The translations under genes and the position numbers were made by a program. The notes beneath the pieces are model-generated. The model made no database searches. It saw nothing but the letters and a program-made list of their open reading frames with translations, and was not told the DNA's origin. Of a stretch of DNA of 38,336 nucleotides, positions 14,776-24,563 are shown in pieces. This stretch comes from JAAXVZ01 sp964392465 (GTDB lineage: Archaea > Nanobdellota > Nanobdellia > Woesearchaeales > GW2011-AR15), in contig CAYMPC010000005.1 of the NCBI GenBank assembly GCA_964392465.1, positions 1 through 38,336 on the forward strand. Reading direction: 5' to 3'. Positions within the stretch are counted from its first letter, which is position 1. The number at the start of each line of letters is the position of its first letter.

Positions 14776-15342
14776 ATGCTTTTCACAATAGGGGAATTAA
14801 TTGACCTTGTAATAATGGTTTTTGCAATAGGTTATATCTTTTCTACATTTATAAAAAAAGAGCCAACAGAAGGATATGATCCCTTGACATATTATAAAAA
14901 GAGCACTTTTTTCGAGGATATCAAATATGCAACAATAATAGCAGCCCCTGCAGTTGTTCTACATGAATTAGCTCATAAATTTGTGGCAATGTCTTTTGGT
15001 GCAACAGCTATTTTGCATGCGCCAATAGAATGGTATGTTCTTGCAATAATAATGAGAATTCTGAAATTTCCTTTGTTTTTTTTAGTAGGAGGATATGTAG
15101 CACATACTGCTTTGCCACCATTGGAATCTGCTGTTGTTTCAATAGCTGGACCATTAACAAACTTAATATTATATGGGACATGTATAGTTTTAGTGAGGTT
15201 CAAATTAATTCATAGAAAACATTATAACACAATAGGAATAATAGGAAAATTGAATCTCTTTTTGTTTATTTTTAATATTTTGCCTTTACCTGGATTTGAT
15301 GGGTTTAATTTTATTTCTAGCTTAATGAGATTTTTCTTTTAG
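14776..15342 (+). CDS. M50/site-2-type membrane metalloprotease
   Basis: The protein is 188 residues from the ATG at 14776. HELAH (63-67) supplies two zinc ligands and the catalytic Glu; LPLPGFDGF (about 169-177) matches the second M50 motif, whose Asp is the third zinc ligand. Five or six hydrophobic segments surround them, including GYVAHTALPPLESAVVSIAGP, the membrane segment that typically follows in compact archaeal members. There is no PDZ or CBS domain. Such enzymes cut membrane-anchored substrates within the bilayer; the substrate is unknown. The start was chosen by the TATA spacing. The next gene is a large exported protein in the same direction, but with its own promoter region. Confidence 0.85.
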   Translation: MLFTIGELIDLVIMVFAIGYIFSTFIKKEPTEGYDPLTYYKKSTFFEDIKYATIIAAPAVVLHELAHKFVAMSFGATAILHAPIEWYVLAIIMRILKFPLFFLVGGYVAHTALPPLESAVVSIAGPLTNLILYGTCIVLVRFKLIHRKHYNTIGIIGKLNLFLFIFNILPLPGFDGFNFISSLMRFFF

Positions 15343-15351
15343 ATTTATTAG

Positions 15352-15410
15352 TAAAATATATATACCTCCAATCATATAAAAGCAATATAATTTGAAGAGA
15401 GGAGTGGGTA
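15352..15410 (+). promoter_or_regulatory. promoter and Shine-Dalgarno of the RCC1 gene
   Basis: An AATATATATAC element (about 15354-15364) could be the TATA box. AGGAG (15400-15404) lies 7 nt before a TTG start at 15412. Unlike the leaderless genes nearby, this one appears to have a short leader with a ribosome site. Confidence 0.5.
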
Positions 15411-15411
15411 G

Positions 15412-18400
15412 TTGAAAAAAATAAAATTATTTTTAATAGCTTTGTTCTTTATTTTAGTCTTATCCCCTCTTCAAGCATTAAATATGGAAATGGTTAGTTC
15501 TGAGATAACTTCAGATCCAGAAGGATACTTGACTAGTTCTACTCTACTTGGTTGGTGTAATGCAACAGATGATGAAGGAGAAGAATTAAGCTATAGCTGG
15601 AAATGGTTTCTAAATGGAGAATTAATACAAAATGGTTCTCAAACTAGTTGGTGTTATCAAGAGACAGCAAATATAAGCACAGAGTGTGGAGGATTGGATT
15701 CAGGGAATTATAGTAATGAGGGTAATTGGAATCCAACGTATTCTTATGAGTATATTATTGATGGTGATTGGGATACTTATGCTGTTCATGAGAGTGGATT
15801 TTCAGCAACAATTTACATTAATTATACAAAACCAGACTTTTCTACAAACAATTCTCTTTGGCAGATCTACGGAGATATTGGAAAAACAAATCTTTCTTTT
15901 CCTGCTTCATGTTGGGATAACGATGCTAATAAATTAAGATTAAAAGCAGTTTCCCTTGAATCAGGGATGTTTTGGATTACAGAATGGTATTGTTTTAATG
16001 GAGCCTGGGAATTATTACAAACAAATGCTGCAATTAATGGATATATCTTTGAAGAAGCGATGTGGTGGAGTATTTACAATTCTCAGGAACAAGCTATAGA
16101 AGTAAATGTTGCAAATATTACAAGTGATTTGCTTGATGAAGGACAAAACTGGACCTTAGAATGTACTGCTTATAATTTAACAAATTACTCTTCTCCTTTA
16201 AATTCAACTACTATAAAAATAAATGAAAAGCCGATTATTACAGCATTCTCCCTTATTCCTATTCAACCAAATACAAGTTCTAATCTTCAGTGTAATGCTA
16301 CAGTACTAGATGATAATAATGCTTCCCTTATTGTTGAATACTTCTGGTATAATCTAACAGAGTCAGGATATGAATTTATATTAGGAGGAAATAAAACAGT
16401 AAATAATAATTCAAATACAGTCATTACTACTTTAGGATTTGGTAATACGACAAAAGAAGAAACATGGAACTGCACAATAAGAGCTTATGATGGAGATACA
16501 TATACAGAGTATAATTCAACAATCACAAATGCAATTGAGAATACTGCTCCTGTTCTTTCTTTAGCTGAAATTACTTCTTCTCTTATTAACTTCAGAAATA
16601 ATTCAGTTCTTCTTGGTTGGTGTAATGCAACAGACAATGATAATGATCAAGTTTCCTATAGCGCAAGATGGTATAAAAATCAAGAAGTTTATGAAGAAAT
16701 TATTCCGGAATATATCTCTGCAGGATGGAGCCATGCATGTGGTATATTAACAAACGGCAGCGCATATTGTTGGGGATGGAATCATTTGGGTAGACTAGGT
16801 ACAGGGATGAGCTATTCAGACTTATCAAATTCTTCAAATCCAATTGCAGTCAATAAAAGTTCATTATTTAAGAGCATAAGCACAGGTCGATCTCACTCTT
16901 GTGGTATATTAACAAATGGTAGTGCATATTGTTGGGGAGACAATGATGCAGGCGAATTAGGCTATGGAGGAGAAGATTCACAAAATAACCCAGTGGCAGT
17001 CAATAAAAGTTCATTATTCAAAAGCATAAGTGTAGGAGCAAACCACTCCTGTGGTATTTTGACAAATGGTAGTGCATATTGTTGGGGAGACAATGAATAT
17101 GGTCAATTAGGAACAGGAATAGATTATGCAACTTTACAAAATTCTTCAAATCCAGCAGCAGTCAACACAAGTTCATTATTTAAGAGCATAAGCGCTGGGC
17201 ATTTTAATACATGTGGTATTTTGACAAATGGTAGTGCATATTGTTGGGGAGACAATGAATATGGTCNNNNNNNNNNNNNNNNNNNNNNNNNNNNNNNNNN
17301 NNNNNNNNNNNNNNNNNNNNNNNNNNNNNNNNNNNNNNNNNNNNNNNNNNNNNNNNNNNNNNNNNNGAACAGGAATAGATTATGCAACTTTACAAAATTC
17401 TTCAAATCCAGCAGCAGTCAATAAAAGTTCATTATTCAAGGGAATAAGTGTAGGAAAATATCATATATGTGGAATCTTAACAAACGGCAGTGCTTACTGT
17501 TGGGGTCAAAACTATTATGGTCCATTAGGAACAGGATTAGATTATGCAACTTTACAAAATTCTTCAAATCCAATAGCAATCAACACAAGCTCATTATTTA
17601 GAAGTATTAGTGCAGGAGAATATCACTCTTGCGGAATCTTAACAAACGGCAGTGCATATTGTTGGGGAAGAAATTATTATAGTCCTTTAGGAACAGGATT
17701 AGATTATGCAACTTTACAAAATTCTTCAAATCCAATAGCAANNNNNNNNNNNNNNNNNNNNNNNNNNNNNNNNNNNNNNNNNNNNNNNNNNNNNNNNNNN
17801 NNNNNNNNNNNNNNNNNNNNNNNNNNNNNNNNNNNNNNNNNGGATTAGATTATGCAACTTTACAAAATTCTTCAAATCCAATAGCAATCAACACAACTTC
17901 CTTGTTTAAAAGCATAAGCGCTGGGAGATCTCACACATGCGGAATCTTAACAAACGGCAGTGCATATTGTTGGGGAGACAATGAATATGGTCAATTAGGA
18001 ACAGGGTTAAATTCTGCGCAATTAGCTAATTCTTCAAATCCAGCAGCAGTCAACACCACTTCAAGAATGTGGCCTTTCTACACACAGGGCCAAAGTATAA
18101 ATGTAGCAAACATCTCCTATGATGTTATTATAGGACAGAATTGGACATTTGAATGTACAGTAGATGAAGGATTAAATTTGACATCTTCTTTGAATTCATC
18201 CAAGATCACTATTGAATATCCTTCTTTAGCAATAACACTTACATCTCCAGCAAATCAGTCTATAGTAAATTCAAGTTATCATATTCTTTTAAATTTGTCA
18301 ACAAATGAAACAGCAACATGCAGATATTTTATTAATTCAGGAAGTTATCTCCCCTTAAACAGCGGAAATTATAGAACAAATTTTAGCACATATTTTAACA

Positions 18401-19794
18401 TATATTCAAATGCAAATCATACAATCTCAGTAAATTGTACAGATCTTTATAGTAATTCAACTTTTTCCAGAATTAACCTTACTATAAATGACACAATAGC
18501 TCCAGTTATTACAATAAATAGTGAGGTTGCAGATACAAGCACTATAAATATTACATTTTCCACAGAGGAACCAGCAAATTGGACACTTGTTTTAGGCAAT
18601 GAAACACCAAGGACATATTCTTATTTTGCAAATACAAGCTCAGTAAGATTTACGGATTTAGAAAGCGGTACAAGATATAATTATACTATAATAGCTTGTG
18701 ACCAATTAAACAATTGCGGAGAAGAATCAGATTATAAATATACTTCCTCAGAAGAAGAGGAGGAAGAAGAGGACGATGAAGATAGTACACCTGGAGGAGG
18801 CACAACATCTACAACAGGAAGCACTTCTATTAAAGTTACCCAGGAATGGAGTAGTCCAGATGCAGGTCAATATATAATGAATATACCTACCTCTCAAATA
18901 GCAATAACCCAAATAATATTTGTTTTAAGAAACGACATAAATGGTATAGTTTTATTTTCAGTAGAGAAGATATCAAGTCTTCCTTCCTTTGTTCCTTCTG
19001 TAGGAGAAAAATTATATCAATATATAAAAATAGATAAATCTTTAATTAGAGATTCTAACCTAACAAGCGTTAAAATTAAATTTAGGGTTGATAAAAGCTG
19101 GATAACCACTAATAAAATTAACCAAGACACAATCTTTCTTTATAGATACACAGATGATTGGGATAAAATATCTACAAAAAAGACATCGAATGATTCAAAC
19201 TATGTTTATTATGAAGCAGATTCCCCTGGTTTAAGTTATTTTTCTATTAAAGGGGATGTTTCAGAAGAAACAGCGCCAACTCCCCAAGATAACCAACAAC
19301 CTGCTAATAATCAAAACGAGCAACCAGCTACAGGGAATCTTGTTGTAGAACAAAACCAGAATGAGCAACCAACAATAACTCAAACCAAGACATCTTTTTC
19401 ATGGGTTTTGATTCCTTTGTTTTTAATAATTATTATTATAGGAGGCGTAGGTGGATTCTTGATATATCAAAGAAATACGTCTGTGCTTTCAGATACTGAC
19501 TTAAATGATATAAAAACATATGTTCAAAAATGTAAAGCAGAAGGAGTAGAATTCTCTTCGATAAAAACAACACTTCTTAAAGTTGGATGGCCAGAATCAG
19601 TAATTGACTTAGTTCTTCACGATGTTCATCTGCCTGCCCAAGATATGAGCAACTTGCTGACATATATTAATTATATGAGAATAAATAATAAATCAGAACA
19701 AGAAATAAAAACCAATTTAAAATCTGCAGGTTGGCAGGAGGAAATAATTCAGGAAGCAATAGAAGCAGTTAATGATCAAAATAGAAAAAGGTAA
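15412..19794 (+). CDS. large exported RCC1-propeller surface protein with C-terminal membrane anchor
   Basis: One gene broken by two 100-N gaps; frames differ across each gap because the gap sizes are nominal. The TTG start at 15412 follows AGGAG and gives a signal peptide (KKIKLFLIALFFILVL). Next come Cys-containing Ig/cadherin-like modules with two LGWCNATD segments, then seven visible RCC1-type repeats with the core CGILTNGSAYCWG. After these come another beta module, an FN3-like domain, a Glu/Asp-rich linker with Gly/Thr, and a region resembling the PGF-pre-PGF domain of archaeal surface proteins. It ends with a membrane segment (WVLIPLFLIIIIIGGVGG) and a cytoplasmic tail with two helical repeats ending in GW. 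The many NxS/T sites fit N-glycosylation. It is probably a cell-surface adhesin or sensor. It ends one base before the convergent MBF1 gene. Confidence 0.85.
17267..17366. other. assembly gap of 100 N in the RCC1 array
   Basis: The left flank ends at the codon for Gln in DNEYGQ and the right flank resumes at GTGIDYATLQ. Filling with the 6 bases found at that place in the preceding unit would restore the frame exactly. Confidence 0.99.
17742..17841. other. assembly gap of 100 N with a 46-bp overlap of its flanks
   Basis: The 46 bases before the gap (17696-17741) are identical to the 46 bases after it (17842-17887). Merging them keeps the reading frame, so the two contigs may simply overlap. 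Confidence 0.99.
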
Positions 19795-20250
19795 TTATTT
19801 TACTTTCAGAATATCTCCTATTGTAAATGTTTCTTTTTTTGCCTTGATATGTTGCGGCTCAAGGATTTTCTCCTCAATTAAAGAAACACCTAATTGTTTT
19901 TCTATTCTTCTTGCCATCTCTAAAGAAGGCATATAAGTTCCAGATTCAATTTTATGTATAATGGATTCTTTCTCAGAAAGGAACTTTGCAAATTCTTCTT
20001 GCTTAAGTCCCATTTTTTCTCTTTTATTTCTTATTATACTTGAATAATCTTCTCTTATTAATTGTATTAGTTCTCTTTCTTGTTGTGGTTTTTGTATTTT
20101 TTGTTGAGTTTCTTTTTTAGCAAAATTTTGTATTTGCCTTTTTATTGTTTTTCCGAAGGAAGCACAGTTTTGACAAACATTAAGTTCTACTCCTTCAATT
20201 AAAGCAAGAACAGTATTCTCTTCTTTTCCGCACATTTCACAAGAAGTCAT
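19795..20250 (-). CDS. archaeal multiprotein bridging factor-like transcription regulator
   Basis: This 151-residue protein has an N-terminal zinc ribbon (Cys4 and Cys7 in CEMC; CQNC near residue 31), a Lys/Gln-rich linker, and a Cro-type helix-turn-helix (about 75-130) with the MBF1 signature segments IIRNKREKMGLKQEEFA and HKIESGTYMPSLEMARRIEK. This order is that of archaeal MBF1, a conserved HTH protein linked to transcription and the small ribosomal subunit. The start overlaps the upstream THUMP methyltransferase stop by 4 nt, making it the last gene of a gyrA-methyltransferase-MBF1 operon. It converges with the RCC1 gene with no spacer. Confidence 0.9.
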   Translation of the reverse strand: MTSCEMCGKEENTVLALIEGVELNVCQNCASFGKTIKRQIQNFAKKETQQKIQKPQQERELIQLIREDYSSIIRNKREKMGLKQEEFAKFLSEKESIIHKIESGTYMPSLEMARRIEKQLGVSLIEEKILEPQHIKAKKETFTIGDILKVK

Positions 20251-21428
20251 TTTTCATCCCTCACATAGGTTATTATATTGAAACTTTCTTTTCCTTGGTT
20301 TAGTGAATATTTTTTTTGTATTTTAAAATTATGTTTTTTTGCAGCATTTTCTAATAGCTCATAATCCCTTATGAATACAGTGATGCTGCCTTTTCTCTTT
20401 AAAATATAATCTGCCTGATAAAATAATTCTTTGTAGGTTTTTTCAAGATTTTTATCTGGCCTATGTTTGGAAAACCTAGGGGGGTCAGTAACAATAAGAT
20501 CTATAGAATTTTTTTCAATTTTTGTATCAAGCCACTCTATCTCACATCTGCTTAAATTTAGAAATTTGTCTACTCCTGCAAGCTTTGCATTTTTTTGTGT
20601 GGCTTTCAGATATTTCATCTGCATATCATATCCGTAAATTTTCATCTTACTTTTCTTTATTTTAGAATCATGTAATCTGAAAAATTTATCACTTCCTTGC
20701 TTCTTAAAAAACTCAAAATTGGAAAAGGCAAGCTTCTCTTTGTTATAATATTGTACAGGAAATTTTGAAACATACAGCCCAGCTTCAATTACTATTATTC
20801 CCGACCCCATAAAAGGGTCTAATATAGAAAGGTTTTTTTTGAATCCTGCTCGCCTAGCTAAGACATATCCGGTTGTTCCTTTTAGAGATTCAGGATGGTT
20901 AAATATCTTATATTGTCTTTTAGACAATTCTATTCCTGAAAAATCAATTCCAAAATACCCTTTTTTCTCGTATATATAAAAAAAGAATTTAATATCAGGG
21001 TTATCAAAATCTGTTTTTTGCTCAAATCCAAAATCCTTTTTTATTTTTTCAAGTATCAACTTTCCTGTTTCTATTTCGATATCAACACTTTTAAAATCAT
21101 GCTCACCGTATCTTTCACATTCAACTTTTATAGCTTTCTCTTTAGAAATCCAGTATTTTAGTTCAAGCTTTTTTATTTCCTCTTTTATTTTTTCTATGTT
21201 CTCTTCAATAGAAGAAACAATATCCATTTCAAAAAGTAAGAATACTCCCTTATTGATTGACTGCGCAGTATAACATAAAGAGCATAAGTCTATTAGCTCT
21301 GAAAATTGAAATATTACAACAGTTTCTTTCTCTTCAATATTTCTGCATTTAATAAGCTCGCTTATCTCGAGAGAACAAACCTCTTCAGCTCCTTTATTTG
21401 TTACAACAAACCCTTTATGCATATTCAT
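20247..21428 (-). CDS. THUMP-domain RNA (guanine-N2) methyltransferase, Trm14/RlmL-like
   Basis: This 393-residue protein has an N-terminal ferredoxin-like/THUMP region (about 1-165), which binds RNA, followed by a UPF0020-type class I methyltransferase. Visible motifs are the TTGYVLARRAG segment before the catalytic domain, DPFMGSGIIVIEA for SAM binding, YGYDMQMKYL for the acidic strand-2 site, and TDPPRFSKH as the NPPY-type catalytic motif. Archaeal relatives make m2G at tRNA position 6 (Trm14) or act like RlmL on rRNA; I cannot tell which. Both ends overlap neighbours by 4 nt (gyrA upstream, MBF1 downstream), so translation is probably coupled. The grouping of a topoisomerase with an RNA modification enzyme may be only a shared growth-related promoter. 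Confidence 0.87.
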   Translation of the reverse strand: MNMHKGFVVTNKGAEEVCSLEISELIKCRNIEEKETVVIFQFSELIDLCSLCYTAQSINKGVFLLFEMDIVSSIEENIEKIKEEIKKLELKYWISKEKAIKVECERYGEHDFKSVDIEIETGKLILEKIKKDFGFEQKTDFDNPDIKFFFYIYEKKGYFGIDFSGIELSKRQYKIFNHPESLKGTTGYVLARRAGFKKNLSILDPFMGSGIIVIEAGLYVSKFPVQYYNKEKLAFSNFEFFKKQGSDKFFRLHDSKIKKSKMKIYGYDMQMKYLKATQKNAKLAGVDKFLNLSRCEIEWLDTKIEKNSIDLIVTDPPRFSKHRPDKNLEKTYKELFYQADYILKRKGSITVFIRDYELLENAAKKHNFKIQKKYSLNQGKESFNIITYVRDEK

Positions 21429-23881
21429 ATATTTGAGACAATTTTTGCAGTATCTGCAATCTTGTCGCTTTCTCCAAGTCTCATTAATCTTACGCCTTGG
21501 GTATTTCTTCCAATAACAGAAATAAATTTAGAACTTGTTCTTATTACTTGCCCTGAAACACTGATAAGCATAAGTTCATCCTCATCGCTGATAGCTTTAA
21601 TAGAAACAACTTTGCCATTTCTTTCTGTTGTTTTTATATTTATAACACCGCTTCCTCCTCTGTTGATTAATCTATAATCCGTAATAGGAGTTCTTTTACC
21701 AAAGCCATTTTCAGTTACAGTCAAAAGAGTTTTTGTTTCATCTGCAACAACCATTCCTATAACTTCATCACTTCCTTTAAGTCTTATTCCTCTTACTCCT
21801 TGGGAATATCTTCCTACAGCTCTCACATCAGTTTCATTGAACCTTACAGCAGCCCCATTTGAAGTTGCAATAATAAGTTGCTGAGATCCATTTGTTTTTA
21901 CAACATCAACAACATCATCTCCCTCATTTAATAAAATAGCCCAAATACCACCATGTCTTGGATTTGAATAAGCCATTAAATTTGTTTTTTTGACAAGGCC
22001 TTTTTTTGTTGCAAAAACAAGATTATGGTTTTCATCAAAATTTCTTACTGGAATTACAGCTGATATTTTTTCTCCTTGCTCAACCTCTACAAGATTAACA
22101 ATTGCAGTTCCTTTTGCATACCTAGATGCCTCATGTATTTTGTATACTTTAAGCCAATGTACTTTTCCTTTATTTGTAAAAATTAAAAGATATGAGTGAG
22201 TATTTGCAATGAAAAGATGTTCCAGAAAATCTTCTTCCTTTGTTTCTGCGGCAATCACACCTTTCCCACCTCTCATCTGCTGTTTATATTCATCAAGAGG
22301 CATTCTTTTTATATATCCGGAATGGCTTATAGTAACGACAACATCTTCTTCATCAATAAGATCTTCAATTTCCAAATCTTCCTGATACTCTATAATTTCT
22401 GTTTTTCTTTCGTCTGCATATTTTTCAATTATTTCTTCCTGCTCTTTTATTATTATATCCAACACTTTCTTTTTCTCAGCCAATATACTCTCAAGTTCTG
22501 CAATTAGTCTAACTAATTCAGAATGCTCATCTCTTATACTTTGCTGCTCTAATGAAGATAATCTCTTCAAAGTCATATCTAAGATTGCTTTTGCTTGATC
22601 TTCAGAAAGATTATAATCTGCTATTAAGATATTTTTTGCATTTTCTGTATCTTTTGATTTTTTTATCTTCTGAATTATATTATCAATATCTTCAAGAGCA
22701 ATAATCAGCCCTTCTAATATATGTGCTCTCTGTGTTGCCTTTTTTAATTCATATTGTGTTCTTTTTGTTACAATATCAACTCTATGTTCAATAAAATGCT
22801 CGAGTATTCTTTTTAAGTTAAGTGTTCTTGGAATATTATTGACAAGAGCAAGGAATCTGACACCATAAGATAATTCAAGCCTGGAATGTTTATATAATTG
22901 GTTTATTACAACCTCAGCATTAGAATCTTTTTTTAAAGTAATGACAATCCTCATTCCGTCCCTGTCAGACTCGTCTCTTAGTTCAGAAATTTCAGTTATT
23001 ATCTTATTTTTAACAAGAGCAGCAATCTCTTCAATTAGCAGAGATTTATCCACCATATAAGGTATTTCCTTGACAATTAAAGAAACACGACCCTTCTTAT
23101 CTTCTGTAATAATTTTTGCCCTGACTTTAATATTGCCCTTTCCAGTTGAATAAGCTAGTTTTATACCATTTACTCCGCATAATTGTCCTCCAGTAGGGAA
23201 ATCAGGACCTTTGACAACATCACAAAGCTGTGTTATTGACACTTCAGGATTTTCAATAGTCATAATGACTGCTCTGCAAATCTCTTTTAGATTATGAGGT
23301 GGGATAGAAGTAGCCATCCCTACAGCAATTCCAGATGAACCATTTACTATCAAGTTTGGGATTTTACTTGGTAAAATAATAGGCTCTTCAAGAGAACCAT
23401 CAAAATTAGGTTGAAAAGCAACAGTCTCTTTTTCAATATCTGCAAGAAGATCACTAGAAATTTTTGCTAATCTAGCTTCTGTATATCTCATGGCAGCAGG
23501 CCCATCGCCATCAACACTTCCAAAATTACCTTGTCCTTCTATCAAAGGATATCTTAAAGACCATGGCTGAGCCATTCTTACTAATGCATCATAAACAGAA
23601 GCATCACCATGCGGATGCCACTTTCCTAAACAGTCTCCGACAATTCTAGCGCATTTTTTATAAGGTTTACCATGCTCCAATCCCAATTCAAGCATAGTAT
23701 AAAGTACTCTTCTATGTACTGGTTTAAGGCCGTCTCTTATATCAGGCAAGGCCCTACTTACAATAACAGACATTGCATAATCTAGAAAATCTTTTTTTAA
23801 TTCGTCTTCAATTACAGTAGGGATTATTCTGTCATGATTGTTATTCTCAAGATTATTATTGTTGTTATTTTGTTCTGTCAT
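21425..23881 (-). CDS. gyrA: DNA gyrase subunit A
   Basis: This 818-residue protein is of full length for GyrA. After an Asn-rich N terminus (NNNNNNLENNN) come the winged-helix/tower segments, with DGLKPVHRRVLYTM and the catalytic Tyr133 in AAMRYTEARL next to Arg132. The long coiled region precedes a C-terminal beta-pinwheel that contains a GyrA-box (QQMRGGKG, about residues 534-541), needed for DNA wrapping and negative supercoiling. Repeated blade motifs (GVRGIRL, GVRLMRL) follow. With GyrB it introduces negative supercoils using ATP; gyrB is not in this window. The gene is bacterial in type, as in several DPANN and euryarchaeal groups, and was presumably acquired by transfer. It heads a three-gene operon with 4-nt overlaps. 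Confidence 0.97.
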   Translation of the reverse strand: MTEQNNNNNNLENNNHDRIIPTVIEDELKKDFLDYAMSVIVSRALPDIRDGLKPVHRRVLYTMLELGLEHGKPYKKCARIVGDCLGKWHPHGDASVYDALVRMAQPWSLRYPLIEGQGNFGSVDGDGPAAMRYTEARLAKISSDLLADIEKETVAFQPNFDGSLEEPIILPSKIPNLIVNGSSGIAVGMATSIPPHNLKEICRAVIMTIENPEVSITQLCDVVKGPDFPTGGQLCGVNGIKLAYSTGKGNIKVRAKIITEDKKGRVSLIVKEIPYMVDKSLLIEEIAALVKNKIITEISELRDESDRDGMRIVITLKKDSNAEVVINQLYKHSRLELSYGVRFLALVNNIPRTLNLKRILEHFIEHRVDIVTKRTQYELKKATQRAHILEGLIIALEDIDNIIQKIKKSKDTENAKNILIADYNLSEDQAKAILDMTLKRLSSLEQQSIRDEHSELVRLIAELESILAEKKKVLDIIIKEQEEIIEKYADERKTEIIEYQEDLEIEDLIDEEDVVVTISHSGYIKRMPLDEYKQQMRGGKGVIAAETKEEDFLEHLFIANTHSYLLIFTNKGKVHWLKVYKIHEASRYAKGTAIVNLVEVEQGEKISAVIPVRNFDENHNLVFATKKGLVKKTNLMAYSNPRHGGIWAILLNEGDDVVDVVKTNGSQQLIIATSNGAAVRFNETDVRAVGRYSQGVRGIRLKGSDEVIGMVVADETKTLLTVTENGFGKRTPITDYRLINRGGSGVINIKTTERNGKVVSIKAISDEDELMLISVSGQVIRTSSKFISVIGRNTQGVRLMRLGESDKIADTAKIVSNI

Positions 23882-23936
23882 TTTTTACGAAAACACCCAC
23901 AAAATTATATTTTCCTCTATTCTTTTGAAATTCTGT

Positions 23937-23948
23937 GTATATATAAAG
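23937..23948 (-). promoter_or_regulatory. TATA-like box for gyrA
   Basis: Read on the minus strand this is CTTTATATATAC, about 60 nt before the gyrA ATG, which would give a leader of roughly 35 nt. That is longer than for neighbouring genes and leaves room for regulation. Confidence 0.5.
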
Positions 23949-24020
23949 GTTGTGGTGTATTTTATCGTCTTGAAAAATAAAGAATTCTTAAAAAAATCAC
24001 GAAACTAGTTAAACATAATC

Positions 24021-24030
24021 TTTATATACT
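24021..24030 (+). promoter_or_regulatory. TATA-like box for the GbsR-like regulator
   Basis: TTTATATACT is centred about 40 nt before the ATG at 24066, predicting a start site near 24052, inside the inverted repeat described next. Confidence 0.5.
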
Positions 24031-24064
24031 TTTACAATTTTTAGTAAATCTTAAAATTTGTAAA
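24031..24064 (+). promoter_or_regulatory. inverted repeat, candidate operator of the export operon
   Basis: Arms 24031-24042 (TTTACAATTTTT) and 24053-24064 (AAAATTTGTAAA) are inverted copies with one mismatch and a 10-bp spacer. They sit between the TATA box and the ATG of a winged-HTH regulator gene, a position where a repressor would block transcription. Confidence 0.5.
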
Positions 24065-24065
24065 A

Positions 24066-24563
24066 ATGGAAAATCTTGATAAAGAATTTAAGGCAATGTT
24101 CTGCAGGATGATGGCCTCTATGGGAATTAAAGAGCCAATACTTGATATAGCTGCAGTTCTTTATTTGGAGCCAGAAGAGATAGCAATGGAGGAAATAGCA
24201 AAGAAAACAGGCTATAGCCTTGCATCTGTCTCAAATACAATGAAAATGCTTGAAAACATAAATATGATAGAAAGAAGAAAAAAGCCAAAAACTAAAAAAG
24301 TATTTTTTTATATGGAAAAGGACTTAGCAAAAATAAATCTACAAAAGTTAAAACATGCTTCATTATATATCAAAGAAGTAAAGGAACAGCTTCCATTGAC
24401 TTTAGAAAAATATGAACAAAAATCAAAAGACGAGTATTCTAAAAGAAAATTAAACATAGCAAAAAATTATTATATTCAGCTTATTGAATTGGACAAGATT
24501 ATTAACCATTGGCAAGAGGATTTGGAGAAGCTAAGCAAAAAGAGTATGATGAATAAATGGTAA
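24066..24563 (+). CDS. GbsR/MarR-type winged-helix transcription regulator
   Basis: This 165-residue protein has a winged helix at about 20-85: AMEEIAKKTGYSLASVSNTM is the helix-turn-helix and IERRKKPKTKKVFFYM the wing. A long helical dimerisation tail follows (about 90-160). The layout and length match GbsR-like MarR-family proteins. It is the first gene of the export operon, its stop overlapping the ATPase start by 7 nt. The inverted repeat over its own promoter suggests autoregulation of the whole operon. The signal sensed is unknown. Confidence 0.85.
   Translation: MENLDKEFKAMFCRMMASMGIKEPILDIAAVLYLEPEEIAMEEIAKKTGYSLASVSNTMKMLENINMIERRKKPKTKKVFFYMEKDLAKINLQKLKHASLYIKEVKEQLPLTLEKYEQKSKDEYSKRKLNIAKNYYIQLIELDKIINHWQEDLEKLSKKSMMNKW

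Larger units (their letters stand above)
16714..18069 (+). repeat. RCC1 repeat array, seven visible units of about 54 codons
   Basis: Units are about 162 bp and nearly identical in DNA sequence over long stretches, particularly the CGILTNGSAYCWG and DYATLQNSSNP segments. Both assembly gaps of this gene fall inside the array. Confidence 0.9.

Noticed and set aside
17228..17848. Separate RCC1 ORF between the two gaps
   Set aside because: It is the middle part of the same large gene; the frames differ only because the gap sizes are placeholders.
16714..18069. Regularly spaced near-identical repeats that could be taken for a CRISPR-like array
   Set aside because: The repeats are about 162 bp, stay in one reading frame and encode RCC1 motifs; there are no short repeats with unique spacers and no cas genes.
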